From Flavobacterium nitrogenifigens (GTDB lineage Bacteria; Bacteroidota; Bacteroidia; Flavobacteriales; Flavobacteriaceae), in assembly GCF_003254565.1 (NCBI RefSeq), contig NZ_QJRI01000172.1:144147-208146 (forward strand): a DNA stretch of 64,000 nt, given 5' to 3'. The notes under the pieces are model-generated. The model saw only the letters and a list, made by a program, of their open reading frames with translations, had not been told where the DNA came from and searched no databases. The position numbers and the translations under genes were made by a program. This document shows, in pieces, positions 17,101 to 25,763 of this stretch (its first letter is position 1; every line of letters starts with the position of its first letter).

Positions 17101-19295
17101 AAAAACGACTTTATGTTAATAAGTTCAATTTAAGTAATAACGGAAACGAGTTAAAAATTCAGTCACAAGGAACGCAAGATAATGCGCCTTTGCAAGTAGA
17201 TTTTGTAAACTTCAAAATCGAAACCATTATGAATATGGTTAAAAAAGACGAATTGTTGATGCAAGGCTTGATAAACGGAAATGCGTTGGTTGAAAACGTG
17301 ATGACAAACCCGACTTTTACATCCGATTTAAAAATTGATGATTTTACTTTTAAAGGCTCAAAAGTTGGTGACTTAGAAATAAAAGTTGACAATAAAACTG
17401 CTAATACGCTTGCCGCAAATGTTGCCTTGACCGATGAAGGAAATGATTTAAAGTTAACAGGAGATTATTTGATGGATACTGGAAACTTTGATTTTGATGT
17501 GGTGATTAATAAACTTTATATCAAAAGTATTCAAGGTTTTAGTATGGGGAATATTACTGAAGGACAAGGCTTTCTTTCAGGAAATTTTAAACTGACAGGA
17601 AATGCTTCGGCTCCAAAAGTTAATGGAGAATTGATTTTTAATGATGCTGGTTTTAGAGTGACACAATTGAATTCGTATTTTAAAACGAAAAACGAAAAAA
17701 TCACTTTTAATGATGGAACCATTTCGTTTGATAAATTTTCTCTTTTTGATGAAAATGACAACGAACTGTTTGTAAATGGAATGATTCAATCTCCCGATTT
17801 TGTCAAATACAATTTCAATCTGCTGGTTGAAGCTGACGATTTTAGAGCCATTCATTCAAAAGCCAAAGACAATGATTTGTTCTATGGAGATTTATTCTTA
17901 GATACCAAACTCAATATAAAAGGAAATTTGGACAGTCCAGTTGTTGATGGAACTATTAAAATTAATAAAGAAACCGATTTTACTGTTGTAATGCCACAGT
18001 CAGATCCTTCAATTGCAGATCGCGAAGGAATTGTAGAATTTGTTGATGAAGACAATCTGTACTTGAAACAAACGGTTGATATGCAGAACAAACTGAATCA
18101 ATCGGAATTGAAAGGAATGGATGTTAATGTGGCTATTTCGATCAATAAAGAAGCAGAATTGACATTGCTGATTGACAAATCTAATGGCGATTATTTGAAT
18201 TTGAAGGGAGAAGCAGAATTAGTCGGCGGAATCGATCAATCGGGAAAAACAACTTTGACGGGGAAATATGAGTTTTCGGATGGCGCTTATGAAATGAATT
18301 TCAACGGAATCAAAAGAAAATTTGATATTCAGAAAGGAAGTTTCATCACTTGGAACGGCGAACCAACAATGGCAACTTTAAATATTACAGCTATTTACAA
18401 AGTAAATACTGCTCCAATTGATTTGTTAGGGAGTCAGTTACAGAATAAAACACCGGCAGAACAGAATACCTACAAACAAAAACTTCCGTTTCAGACTTTA
18501 CTGAAAATGAATGGAGAGCTGATGAAACCTGAAATTTCATTTGGAATTGTACTTCCTGAAGGAAATTATAATGTTGCTTCAGATGTGGTAGATATGACAC
18601 GGGCAAAACTGAAACAATTAGAGCAAGATCCAGCAGAATTAAACAAACAAGTTTTTGCCCTTTTATTATTGAACAGATTTGTGGGCGAAAATCCGTTTGC
18701 GAGTGAAAGTGGCGGTATAAATGCAGAATCTTTTGCCAGACAGAGTGTGAGTAAGATACTTTCGCAGCAATTGAATAATCTGGCAGGAGATCTTATTGAA
18801 GGATTTGAAGTTAATTTTGATTTAGAATCGACAGAAGATTATACAACAGGAACGATGCAGAACAGAACAGATCTTAATGTTGAAGTTTCTAAAAAACTGC
18901 TTGATGATCGACTGAAAATTACCGTTGGAAGCAGTTTTGGTGTTGAAGGACAAGAACGTGCCAATGAAGAAAGCACCAATATTGCCGGAGACGTTGCGTT
19001 AGATTATCAATTAACAAAAGACGGTCGTTATATGGTTCGTGCCTATCGTAAGAACCAATATCAGGTTGCGGTAGAAGGTCAGGTAATCGAGACAGGAGTT
19101 GCTTTTGTGATTACAATGAGCTACAACAAATTCAGAGAGCTTTTTCATCGTACGGAAGCAGAAAAAGAATTAATAAAAGAAGAAAAAATTCGCAAGGAAA
19201 AAGAAAAGCAAAAAAAGAAAGAAGATAAAGAAAAAGGAAAACTGCAAGAGAACGAAGACGAAAAAACAATTGAAGGAAATGAGCAAAAGACTTAA
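14184..19295 (+). CDS. tamB: Translocation and assembly module protein TamB
   Basis: A 1703-aa AsmA/TamB-type protein, anchored in the inner membrane by one helix (about residues 13-36) with the rest spanning the periplasm. Such proteins form a long hydrophobic beta-taco groove and work with TamA-type barrels in outer membrane protein assembly and/or lipid transport. The bulk is repetitive beta-rich sequence (LxLxNVKxxxS-type units). The C-terminal DUF490/TamB domain covers about residues 1250-1670, with the FNGIKRKFDIQKGSFITWNG block near 1372. The last 50 residues are a Lys/Glu-rich tail. The 3' end overlaps tamL by 17 nt, so the two are translationally coupled and form one system. Confidence 0.92.
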   Translation: MNKKSIHFLKKTLRILIWCVVSIVALLLLLIILIQVPSVQNFVKDKAITYLEGKIKTKVSLDYISIKFPKDVVLEGFYFEDQKKDTLLAGKRLEVDVDLFKLVSSELEINSISLENVKANISRNKEGIFNFDYIIKAFEFKEPKVEDPDAKPFKISVVKVNLDQVKFNFKDDFSKNDIKVNLTHFDTKFKKFDLDKMDFNIPNINLNGLKVVLDQDVVEEIAEVSVKTVDTVSKRPDFKLVLEKISLSKIDILYDNKDSKLNSGIRLGNLNLAVNEIDLNKQLLDFDTFEVKNLSGNLRLGTKDKQIETPNLDTTAIKQAGWKVKLNETNLENIAFKFDDMQSKPKTRGLDYAHLDLSKFNFKAEKLYYGNDTISGKIKTLAVNEKSGLEIQSFKTDFFYGPKNASLENLYLKTPQTLVQDKIKAQYKSLESLQKDLGNLGIDANLKQSKIGFKDILLFVPDLQNTNPFKSTPNAILYVDSRVSGKVKDLNISKFEMSGIGSTKVSLSGEIAGLPDAQKAYYDLDIKKASTTSKDINMLVPAGTIPKNIQLPSQLSLQGKFTGSAQNFKTNMALASSFGNAKVDALFDQRIKKREKYDAQVYLLDFDLGRLIKNDSIGKITLKAKVKGNGLDPKTANAAIDGLVQKAVFNRYTYKDLALKGNIENGSFAVKSGMKDPNLNFDLIASGDAKDKYPTVKLKLNLDIADLEKLNLHAGPMKLRGNVDADITNSNPDFLNGKVFLSNIQVLQDAEPIVLDSIHVLAFADKDSNSIKISSQFLKAEVIGKYKLTTLANSLQKSLSKYIDLKNPKVNAESDEQRLAFMLKVDNDPVLFKLLPKLTGLEPFTIKGNYNNQTDSLTVKGTIPRIVYDGNTISDGKINIEAKENALEYLVSVATIESGSLKIPLTSLSGNVQNNILTYALEVQDAKQKQQYFIAGEFKAEDSKNILKLNPDSFILNYDQWNVDPENAIELGEKRLYVNKFNLSNNGNELKIQSQGTQDNAPLQVDFVNFKIETIMNMVKKDELLMQGLINGNALVENVMTNPTFTSDLKIDDFTFKGSKVGDLEIKVDNKTANTLAANVALTDEGNDLKLTGDYLMDTGNFDFDVVINKLYIKSIQGFSMGNITEGQGFLSGNFKLTGNASAPKVNGELIFNDAGFRVTQLNSYFKTKNEKITFNDGTISFDKFSLFDENDNELFVNGMIQSPDFVKYNFNLLVEADDFRAIHSKAKDNDLFYGDLFLDTKLNIKGNLDSPVVDGTIKINKETDFTVVMPQSDPSIADREGIVEFVDEDNLYLKQTVDMQNKLNQSELKGMDVNVAISINKEAELTLLIDKSNGDYLNLKGEAELVGGIDQSGKTTLTGKYEFSDGAYEMNFNGIKRKFDIQKGSFITWNGEPTMATLNITAIYKVNTAPIDLLGSQLQNKTPAEQNTYKQKLPFQTLLKMNGELMKPEISFGIVLPEGNYNVASDVVDMTRAKLKQLEQDPAELNKQVFALLLLNRFVGENPFASESGGINAESFARQSVSKILSQQLNNLAGDLIEGFEVNFDLESTEDYTTGTMQNRTDLNVEVSKKLLDDRLKITVGSSFGVEGQERANEESTNIAGDVALDYQLTKDGRYMVRAYRKNQYQVAVEGQVIETGVAFVITMSYNKFRELFHRTEAEKELIKEEKIRKEKEKQKKKEDKEKGKLQENEDEKTIEGNEQKT

Positions 19296-21594
19296 TCATA
19301 GAAATATATATTTAAAGTATATCGCGCTGCTTTCCTTGTTTTTTGTTTTAGGATGCAGTAATACGAAATACCTTCCCGATGGAGAGTTGCTTTATACAGG
19401 CGGTTCTGTTACCATCAAAGATTCGATTATGAAAAAGAAAGATCGAAAAGCTTTGGAAACAGAATTAGAAGGTTTATTGCGTCCAAAACCAAACAAACAA
19501 ATCTTCGGACTTCGTCCTAAATTATTGATATATAATCTTGCAGGCCAACCCAAAAAAGATAAAGGAACAAGATATTGGCTTCGTAATAAAGTTGGAGAAC
19601 CGCCAGTACTTTTCAGTAAAGTTGATTTGGATTATAATGCTTCCGTTTTGCGAAATTTTACAGAAAACAGAGGATATTTTAAAACCCGCGTAAGTGCCGA
19701 TTCAACTGTTCGAAATAAAAGGGTAACTGCAGAATATATTGTGACGCCAAGAAAACAGTACATTATAAAAAGCGTTACATTTCCTGACGACTCTTTAAAA
19801 ATGTCAAAAATTATTGCTAGAAGTCATAAAAGGAGTCTGCTTAAAGTGGGAAAACCATATGATTTGGATGTCATAAAAGCAGAAAGAGAAAGAATCGATG
19901 CGCGATTAAAAGAAAAAGGCTATTTCTATTTTAATCCAGATTATATTTTGGCTCAAGTTGACAGTAGTAAAGGCGATCATGAAGTGCGAATCAGATTGGT
20001 TATAAAAGATGATACGCCTGTAAAAGCCTTGACTTCTTACAAGATTGATAAAATCTTTGTGTATCCTAATTATTCTCTAACGAATGATAGTGCGGTTTAT
20101 AGAAAAAGAAATATCACGCAATATAAAGATCTCACTATAATTGACACGACAGAAACTTTTAAACCAAGAATTTATGATCGAACAATTTATTTTAAGAAAG
20201 GGGATGTGTATAATCGAAAAGATCATAACTTAACTTTAAACCGATTTGTAAATCTTGGAACTTTCAGTTTTGTAAAGAATGAATTTAAACCGTCAGATTC
20301 CATTCCGAATACTTTAGATTCTTATTACTATTTGACTCTTTTACCTAAGAAGTTTATTCGTGTTGAAGTGATTGGAAAAACCAATTCTGCAAGTTATACA
20401 GGTACAGAATTAAATCTAAACTGGAATAACCGAAACTTTCTTAAAGGAGCTGAATTGTTTACGGCTTCTGTTTTCGGAGGAGCCGATTTTCAGTTGGGTG
20501 GAGTAAACAGAGGGAAAAATATTTATAAACTTGGAGGTGAAGTTAGTTTAACTTGGCCAAGATTTATAACGCCTTTTCATATTGAAGGGAACAGCGAATA
20601 TGTGCCAAGAACCAAAGCGACCTTACGTTACGAGTATCAAAAAAGAACACAATTGTATGCTTTGAATTCTTTTAATACTTCTTTTGGTTATATGTGGAAA
20701 GAAAACATTCGTAAAGAACATCAATTGAATGTTATTGACGTGACTTATGTAAGTCCGAATCATGTAACACCAGAATATATGGCAGATATTGATGAAGATC
20801 CGGCATTGGGAAAAGTAATTGAAAAACAGTTGGTTTTTGGACCTACCTACAATTACACCTATACCAATACCATGCAGAAACGTAAAAAGAATACTATCTA
20901 TTTTAATGGTGAATTGGATTTGGCTGGAAATCTAACAGGGGCGATTACTGGAGCCAATATTAAGAAAAACGATACGATAAAAATCTTTGATGTTCCGTTT
21001 AGCCAATATGTGAAAATCAGATCAGATTTCAGGCATTATTTAAAGCTTGGAAAAGAAAGTGAATTGGCCAGCAGATTGATTGTCGGCGCTGGATTTGCCT
21101 ACGGAAATTCGAGAACACTTCCCGCATCTAAGCAGTTTGTTGTAGGAGGAACCAATAGTATTCGAGCTTTTAGAGCACGAACTTTAGGGCCAGGAAGTTA
21201 TGTTATTCCGACCAATACAAGCGATAATTATACACCAGATCAATCTGCCGATTTAAAACTGGAATTCAATACAGAATACCGAGCAAAACTTTTCAGTATT
21301 GTAAGAGCCGCGGTGTTTTTGGATGCTGGTAATATTTGGCTTTTACACGCCGATCCAAACAAACCTGGTGCTGAAATTTCAAAGGATTTTATGAAAGAAA
21401 TTGCTGTTGGAGCAGGTGCAGGTTTACGTTTTGATTTATCATTTTTAATTTTAAGAACCGATTTAGCCATTCCGCTCCGAAACCCAGCCTTGCCAGATGG
21501 GCAAAGATGGGTAATTGATGATATTAATTTCGGAAGCAGTTCGTGGAGAAAAGACAACCTCATTTTGAATATCGCTATCGGATATCCTTTCTAA
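19279..21594 (+). CDS. tamL: Lipidated TamA-type outer membrane barrel (TamL)
   Basis: A 771-aa BamA/TamA superfamily (Omp85) protein with a lipoprotein signal (LFFVLGC, C26), the arrangement called TamL in Bacteroidota. Two or three POTRA-like domains (about residues 35-370) precede a 16-strand-type barrel; the last strand ends in aromatic-rich LNIAIGYPF. The conserved VGGTNSIRAFRARTLGPGSY (near residue 620) is the VRGF/Y-like loop-6 motif of Omp85 proteins. An in-frame TTG at 19270 exists, but the ATG at 19279 gives a normal signal peptide. It is placed directly behind tamB with a 17-nt overlap. It is expected to insert outer membrane proteins together with TamB. Confidence 0.9.
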   Translation: MSKRLNHRNIYLKYIALLSLFFVLGCSNTKYLPDGELLYTGGSVTIKDSIMKKKDRKALETELEGLLRPKPNKQIFGLRPKLLIYNLAGQPKKDKGTRYWLRNKVGEPPVLFSKVDLDYNASVLRNFTENRGYFKTRVSADSTVRNKRVTAEYIVTPRKQYIIKSVTFPDDSLKMSKIIARSHKRSLLKVGKPYDLDVIKAERERIDARLKEKGYFYFNPDYILAQVDSSKGDHEVRIRLVIKDDTPVKALTSYKIDKIFVYPNYSLTNDSAVYRKRNITQYKDLTIIDTTETFKPRIYDRTIYFKKGDVYNRKDHNLTLNRFVNLGTFSFVKNEFKPSDSIPNTLDSYYYLTLLPKKFIRVEVIGKTNSASYTGTELNLNWNNRNFLKGAELFTASVFGGADFQLGGVNRGKNIYKLGGEVSLTWPRFITPFHIEGNSEYVPRTKATLRYEYQKRTQLYALNSFNTSFGYMWKENIRKEHQLNVIDVTYVSPNHVTPEYMADIDEDPALGKVIEKQLVFGPTYNYTYTNTMQKRKKNTIYFNGELDLAGNLTGAITGANIKKNDTIKIFDVPFSQYVKIRSDFRHYLKLGKESELASRLIVGAGFAYGNSRTLPASKQFVVGGTNSIRAFRARTLGPGSYVIPTNTSDNYTPDQSADLKLEFNTEYRAKLFSIVRAAVFLDAGNIWLLHADPNKPGAEISKDFMKEIAVGAGAGLRFDLSFLILRTDLAIPLRNPALPDGQRWVIDDINFGSSSWRKDNLILNIAIGYPF

Positions 21595-21616
21595 AGTTTT
21601 TTTGCTATTTTTTTCT

Positions 21617-21741
21617 GCCACGAATTCACGAATTTTCGCTAATTTCTTTGTCTATTAATTTTTCCAATTTCACAAATTTTAATTTGTGAAATTCAATTAT
21701 AATTATCCCCATAGATTAACGAAAATTCGTGAATTCGTGGC
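21617..21741. repeat. Nested inverted repeats between tamL and the DUF4230 gene
   Basis: GCCACGAATTCACGAATTTT followed by CG (21617-21638) is the exact reverse complement of 21720-21741. Inside it, ATTTCACAAATT and AATTTGTGAAAT form a second palindrome (about 21667-21693). The CCACGAATT theme recurs at 29521-29601. It could form a cruciform or end tamL transcription; there is no ORF. Confidence 0.85.
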
Positions 21742-21789
21742 TAAAAAAAGAAAAAAATGAAGTAAATTGGTCTAAAATATTTTAGAGGA

Positions 21790-22425
21790 ATGCAAAACTT
21801 GATCAAACGAATTATAGGTATTGGAGTTATTGTTTTAATAATTGTTCTGGGGTTTAAATATTGCCAGTTCAAAAAAGAAGACGATTCTGATATTCAGTAT
21901 AATACCAATTTAATTCAGCAGCAGATTCTTAACGTTGGGAAATTGGTTGTTACCGAAGGGCATTTTTCAGAAGTCATCACCTATAAAAATCAGCAAAAGT
22001 ATTTAATGGACATGATTTCTTTTGAGAAAAAAGCACTCATTGTGGTCAATGCTAATGTAACGGTTGCTTATGATCTGCATCAGATGAAATATGATATTGA
22101 TGAAAAAAACAAGACCATTACAATTTTAAATATCCCAAAAGAAGAAATTACCATCAATCCAGACATTCAGTTTTACGATGTAGAACAAAGCAAACTGAAT
22201 CCGTTTACGGGAGATGATTACAATAAAATCAATAAATCGGTAAAAGCCAATCTGGCTAAGAAAATCGAAAATTCTACCCTAAAAACAAACGCTCAAAATA
22301 GATTGATAAGTGAATTGTCTAAGATTTTAATCATGACCAATTCGATGGGATGGAAACTGCAGTATAACGGAAAAACTATTGAATCGGAAACAGAATTGAC
22401 TCAGGATTTGAATTCAAAGCTGTAA
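21790..22425 (+). CDS. DUF4230 domain-containing membrane-anchored protein
   Basis: A 211-aa protein with one N-terminal membrane helix (about residues 7-22) and a soluble domain matching the DUF4230 pattern: VGKLVVTEGHFSEVITYKNQ near residue 48, then a predicted strand-rich segment with ITILNIPKEEITINPDIQFYDVEQSKLNPF (cited in part) and a C-terminal helical region. The function of the family is unknown. The topology suggests the soluble part faces the periplasm. It is separated from tamL by nested inverted repeats and followed by a REP-like hairpin, so it is probably its own transcription unit. Confidence 0.8.
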   Translation: MQNLIKRIIGIGVIVLIIVLGFKYCQFKKEDDSDIQYNTNLIQQQILNVGKLVVTEGHFSEVITYKNQQKYLMDMISFEKKALIVVNANVTVAYDLHQMKYDIDEKNKTITILNIPKEEITINPDIQFYDVEQSKLNPFTGDDYNKINKSVKANLAKKIENSTLKTNAQNRLISELSKILIMTNSMGWKLQYNGKTIESETELTQDLNSKL

Positions 22426-22430
22426 AAAAG

Positions 22431-22507
22431 AATCTCGCAAAGTCGCAGAGTCGCAAAGTAAACTTTAAAAAGTAAAAAACTTTGCGACTCTGCGTCTTTG
22501 CGAGATT
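22431..22507. repeat. Solitary REP-like hairpin
   Basis: Two 29-nt arms (22431-22459 and 22479-22507) pair with a single mismatch; the arms carry the CTCGCAAAG...CGCAGAGTCGCAAAG core found around the GxxExxY gene. Here there is only a 19-nt loop and no gene, like a minimal non-autonomous copy. It lies between convergent genes and could serve as a bidirectional terminator. Confidence 0.9.
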
Positions 22508-22545
22508 AAAAAATTATCAAAAGAAAAAAACTTTGTGTCTTAGTT

Positions 22546-22560
22546 CCGATAGCTATCGTG
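22546..22560. repeat. CCGATAGCTATCG palindrome at the hydroxylase 3' end
   Basis: The palindrome CGATAGCTATCG at about 22547-22558 contains the TAG stop of the hydroxylase gene. A related CTATCGGGGCTA theme occurs at 41827-41837. It is probably a fragment of an interspersed repeat. Confidence 0.5.
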
Positions 22561-24316
22561 ATTGTGGCAAATTATCAAAAATCAAATCCAAACCACCAGC
22601 AATCAAATGTGCAATTTCAGGGCGTTTCACTTTCAATTGATCCAGATAAATCAAAACTTCCTGTAAAAGCTGCTTTTCATCAGAATCTTTCAAAAGTTCA
22701 GCAATTTCAATAGCCAATAACCAATCGTTCGGATGATTGTTTTTTAGTTTTTCAAAAACAGATTTTAGTTCTGTTTTATCACTTTTATTTGTTCTGATAT
22801 CTCTAACTATTGCGTATAAATGTTCTAATTCATCGCGCTTTTCAGTATGTTTCGCTTTGATTGTTTTTGTTGAAGGAACAATATTGATCAAGTCAAAACT
22901 ATTTACATCGGCTGGACCTGAGAAAGCAGAAATCACTTTTTTACCAATTGCCATATCGTAATTGCCCCATTCAGGCTGAAACAAAACAGTTTCTCCATGA
23001 GTTACGGTGCAATTTCTAAAACTAATTAAAATAATTTCTCCGTGAAGATTTCTAGAACCTGTAATGATTTCACCTTCAACAATAATATTTCCTTCGAATT
23101 CTAATTTTATTTTTTCGCCTTCAATGATATTATAAGCCTGTAAATCCTTCGGACTCATATCTTCAATGGCGAGATTAAAACCTTTCAATTTCCCAATCGG
23201 ACTTCCAAATCCGTGAGGATGCGTTAAAGTTCCGTGACCAACTAATTCTTTTTCGCGGTAAGCCAAAGCTGTTTTTCCAGTAGTTTGAATGTAAACTGGC
23301 TTTCCTTCTTCTTCAATAACATTTGTGAAAACTCCAGAAATCTGTAAACCTGTGCTCAATTCAATAGTCCCTAAAGCATTTGATTGAATCAGTTTTTTAA
23401 TTCCAGAAAGACCTCCTGTACGAAGTGCCATTTTATGAGCAAATTCTTCTAGAACTAAACTTAAATAAGAAAAATTTGGAGTAACATATAATTGTGGCTG
23501 CAACTGCGTAATATCAAAATTCTGATTTGCTGCCGAAATATCATAAGGGATTTTCTTTACATTATCGGTCATACAGTGTGCACTTTCTCCAATAGAAGAA
23601 AGTAATCCAGCGCCATATATTTTTGGATTTTCAACGTTTCCGATCAAGCCATATTCAACAGTCCACCAGTGTAAGTTTCTTATTTGAGCCATTTCAGACA
23701 ATTCTCCCATATCGTTCTGCAAATCGGCAACCGCTTTTTCAGCTTCATCGATTTTTTCTTGCGGAGTATCTTCTGCTTCTTTTAAAATAGAAAGCAAGCG
23801 AATCGCTTCATACATCTGATAATCTTTATGAGAAGAAATCGCTTTACAGCCAATTTCGCCAAAACGTCTCAAATATTCTGCATATTCAGGATTTGCAATA
23901 ATAGGAGCGTGGCCGGCACCTTCGTGAATAATATCTGGAGCAGGAGTATATTCAATATGTTCCAATTGACGAATGTCTGAGGCAATAACCAAAACATTAT
24001 AAGCTTGAAACTCCATAAAAGCATTTGGCGGAATAAATCCATCAACGGCAACCGCTGCCCAGCCAATTTCGCTAAGAATTCGGTTCATACCGTACATGCT
24101 TGGAATCGAATCGATTTCGATGCCAGTTTTACGTAAACCTTCTAGATAAGAATCATGGGCAACTTTAGAAAGATAATCTACATTTTTACGCATAACATAT
24201 CGCCAAACCGCCTGATTGATAGGAGTGTAATCACTATAATCTTGAGGTTTAATGAATTGCTGTAAATGTTTAGGCAATCGCTCTAATAACGGATTGGTTT
24301 CAATGTTTGGATTCAT
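22553..24316 (-). CDS. Aromatic amino acid hydroxylase (pterin-dependent) with C-terminal extension
   Basis: Iron- and tetrahydrobiopterin-dependent monooxygenase, most likely phenylalanine 4-hydroxylase (Phe to Tyr). The catalytic domain occupies about residues 1-310, with the iron triad H131, H136 (HEGAGH) and E221 (WWTVEYG), and a GIESAHCM-like block (GESAHCM) afterwards. At 587 aa it is about twice the length of proteobacterial PhhA; residues ~310-587 form an extra region with GHGTLTHPHGFGSPIGKL and a helical end that I cannot assign. The stop codon lies inside the palindrome CCGATAGCTATCG, so a repeat has supplied the 3' end. Single-gene unit. Confidence 0.88.
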   Translation of the reverse strand: MNPNIETNPLLERLPKHLQQFIKPQDYSDYTPINQAVWRYVMRKNVDYLSKVAHDSYLEGLRKTGIEIDSIPSMYGMNRILSEIGWAAVAVDGFIPPNAFMEFQAYNVLVIASDIRQLEHIEYTPAPDIIHEGAGHAPIIANPEYAEYLRRFGEIGCKAISSHKDYQMYEAIRLLSILKEAEDTPQEKIDEAEKAVADLQNDMGELSEMAQIRNLHWWTVEYGLIGNVENPKIYGAGLLSSIGESAHCMTDNVKKIPYDISAANQNFDITQLQPQLYVTPNFSYLSLVLEEFAHKMALRTGGLSGIKKLIQSNALGTIELSTGLQISGVFTNVIEEEGKPVYIQTTGKTALAYREKELVGHGTLTHPHGFGSPIGKLKGFNLAIEDMSPKDLQAYNIIEGEKIKLEFEGNIIVEGEIITGSRNLHGEIILISFRNCTVTHGETVLFQPEWGNYDMAIGKKVISAFSGPADVNSFDLINIVPSTKTIKAKHTEKRDELEHLYAIVRDIRTNKSDKTELKSVFEKLKNNHPNDWLLAIEIAELLKDSDEKQLLQEVLIYLDQLKVKRPEIAHLIAGGLDLIFDNLPQSR

Positions 24317-24453
24317 TTCGAAAACGTTGTAGATTAAAATGTAAAATTACGAATTTATGGCTCGATTTTTTATCATCCATCACAAAATTTTTATTCGAAA
24401 TTGACTTTTATTGCATTTTTGTAGATTTTTACAAAGCTGAAATAAATGGAATT

Positions 24454-24900
24454 TTAGCAGTCATTATTTTCATAATTCACTTTCTCCATTGTTTTTTCGA
24501 AGTTTTCAAGTTCTTTTTTAGTCATCGAAGCTTCTTTCAGATCCACTTTTAATTGTTTTTTAGCATCAGGGCTAATCCATAAACCAGTGAAAGAGTCTCC
24601 TGATTTTTGTAAAATCAAAACACCACTAAATCCTTGCTCAACTAACACAAATTCATTTTCTTTTTTTCTGTTTTGAGTAACATTAAGCTGAATCCAATTT
24701 TTCGATTTATTCTGACGATACATCGAAGTATACATTAAATCGGCTGTGCAAGGGTTTTCTTCTATTTTAATATAAACCGTTATCGGCGTTTTTCCGTCAA
24801 CAGTTCCTTTATATAAATTTGAAGCTGAAGTTTGTGATTGTGCTGATAATTGATTTAAAAATGAGAAACAGATTGTAACAAAGAAAATTACTTTTTTCAT
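24454..24900 (-). CDS. Small secreted protein of unknown function
   Basis: A 148-aa protein with a Sec signal peptide (MKKVIFFVTICFSFLNQLSA, cleavage before QSQ). The mature part begins ASNLYKGTVDGKTPITVYIK, then a strand-rich region with FTGLWISPDAKKQLKVDLKE and a Lys/Glu-rich helical tail ending NNDC. The G-x-I/V...GxW...LKL plan is seen in small Bacteroidota periplasmic proteins, but I do not recognise a named family. It is on the same strand as the truncated haemoglobin upstream (76-nt gap), so co-transcription is possible. Confidence 0.7.
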   Translation of the reverse strand: MKKVIFFVTICFSFLNQLSAQSQTSASNLYKGTVDGKTPITVYIKIEENPCTADLMYTSMYRQNKSKNWIQLNVTQNRKKENEFVLVEQGFSGVLILQKSGDSFTGLWISPDAKKQLKVDLKEASMTKKELENFEKTMEKVNYENNDC

Positions 24901-24976
24901 AAATAAAAGAATATAGATTTGGGGTTAATTCATTTAATCAAATATAAAATTCTACTTTTTAATTGAAAGAAATTTT

Positions 24977-25387
24977 TTAAGATTTTTTGATAGTATTTCT
25001 CATTTCATTTTCTGCATTTCTAAAATATTCAATTTTGTGGCTGAACATAAAAGCCATATTGGTAGCACGCATTTTAGCTTCTTCTGTTATTGGCCCTGCA
25101 AATTGCGAATCTATTGTAGAATTAAAAATAGCAATCCAACGGTCAAAGTGTGTTTTGTCTACCGGTAATTGTTTGTGCGGAGGAAAAGGTGTTCCAGAAT
25201 AAGCGCGAACATCAAATAAAATGGTTTGCCAGAAATTGTACATTTTTTGAAGATGCGGTTCCCAGCGATCTTGTAATTTATCATTAAATATCGGCCCGAT
25301 TAAATCGTCCTTTCTAACATTTGCATAAAAGCTGTTAACCATTTGCTGAATGTCTTCTATTGTCGAAATATCTTTTAAAGCTGTCAT
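24977..25387 (-). CDS. Group III truncated haemoglobin
   Basis: A 136-aa haem protein of the 2/2 globin fold, group III (trHbP type): soluble cytoplasmic, with proposed roles in handling oxygen, NO or other ligands. Supporting features: the length, the start IEDIQQMVNSFYANVRKDDLIGPIF, the W-containing HLQKMYNFWQTILF helix, the FPPHKQL turn and KTHFDRWIAIF, where the His is the expected proximal haem ligand. A TATTTTTG -7 element lies on this strand at 25418-25411. It is followed at 76 nt by the small secreted protein. No nitrate or nitrite genes are nearby to suggest a specific role. Confidence 0.9.
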   Translation of the reverse strand: MTALKDISTIEDIQQMVNSFYANVRKDDLIGPIFNDKLQDRWEPHLQKMYNFWQTILFDVRAYSGTPFPPHKQLPVDKTHFDRWIAIFNSTIDSQFAGPITEEAKMRATNMAFMFSHKIEYFRNAENEMRNTIKKS

Positions 25388-25763
25388 TTTATTGTATTTT
25401 AAGTAAGCTGCAAAAATACAATATATCTTTCTTTTACTTCCCTGATAAATGTCATATGCCCTTTATTTGCTAGGTAAAATCGCGTTTTGTAAGGAATTGT
25501 ATAGATTTTTTATTTTATGATGAGTTATTTCGATTTTAATAGGTAAGTTTTTTATGATTTTTAATTTTTTAAAATATTGTTATTCAGTGTTTTGGAAAAC
25601 AATAAGATGAGTTTTTGTTATATCAGTTTTTTTAATTTGATGTGTATTTGTAAAGTTAAAAAATTAAGAATGTTATAAAAATACTCATAATATTGTGCTG
25701 TTTTAGTAAAATAAAACTGAATAAATAAGAAAAAACTAATTATCAAACCAAAACCACAAAAGA
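25388..25763. other. Divergent A/T-rich intergenic region
   Basis: 376 bp between the haemoglobin and GH30 genes. Apart from the -7-like element of the haemoglobin gene (25411-25418, minus strand), I see no complete promoter, repeat, hairpin or small ORF. It is very A/T-rich. Confidence 0.6.
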
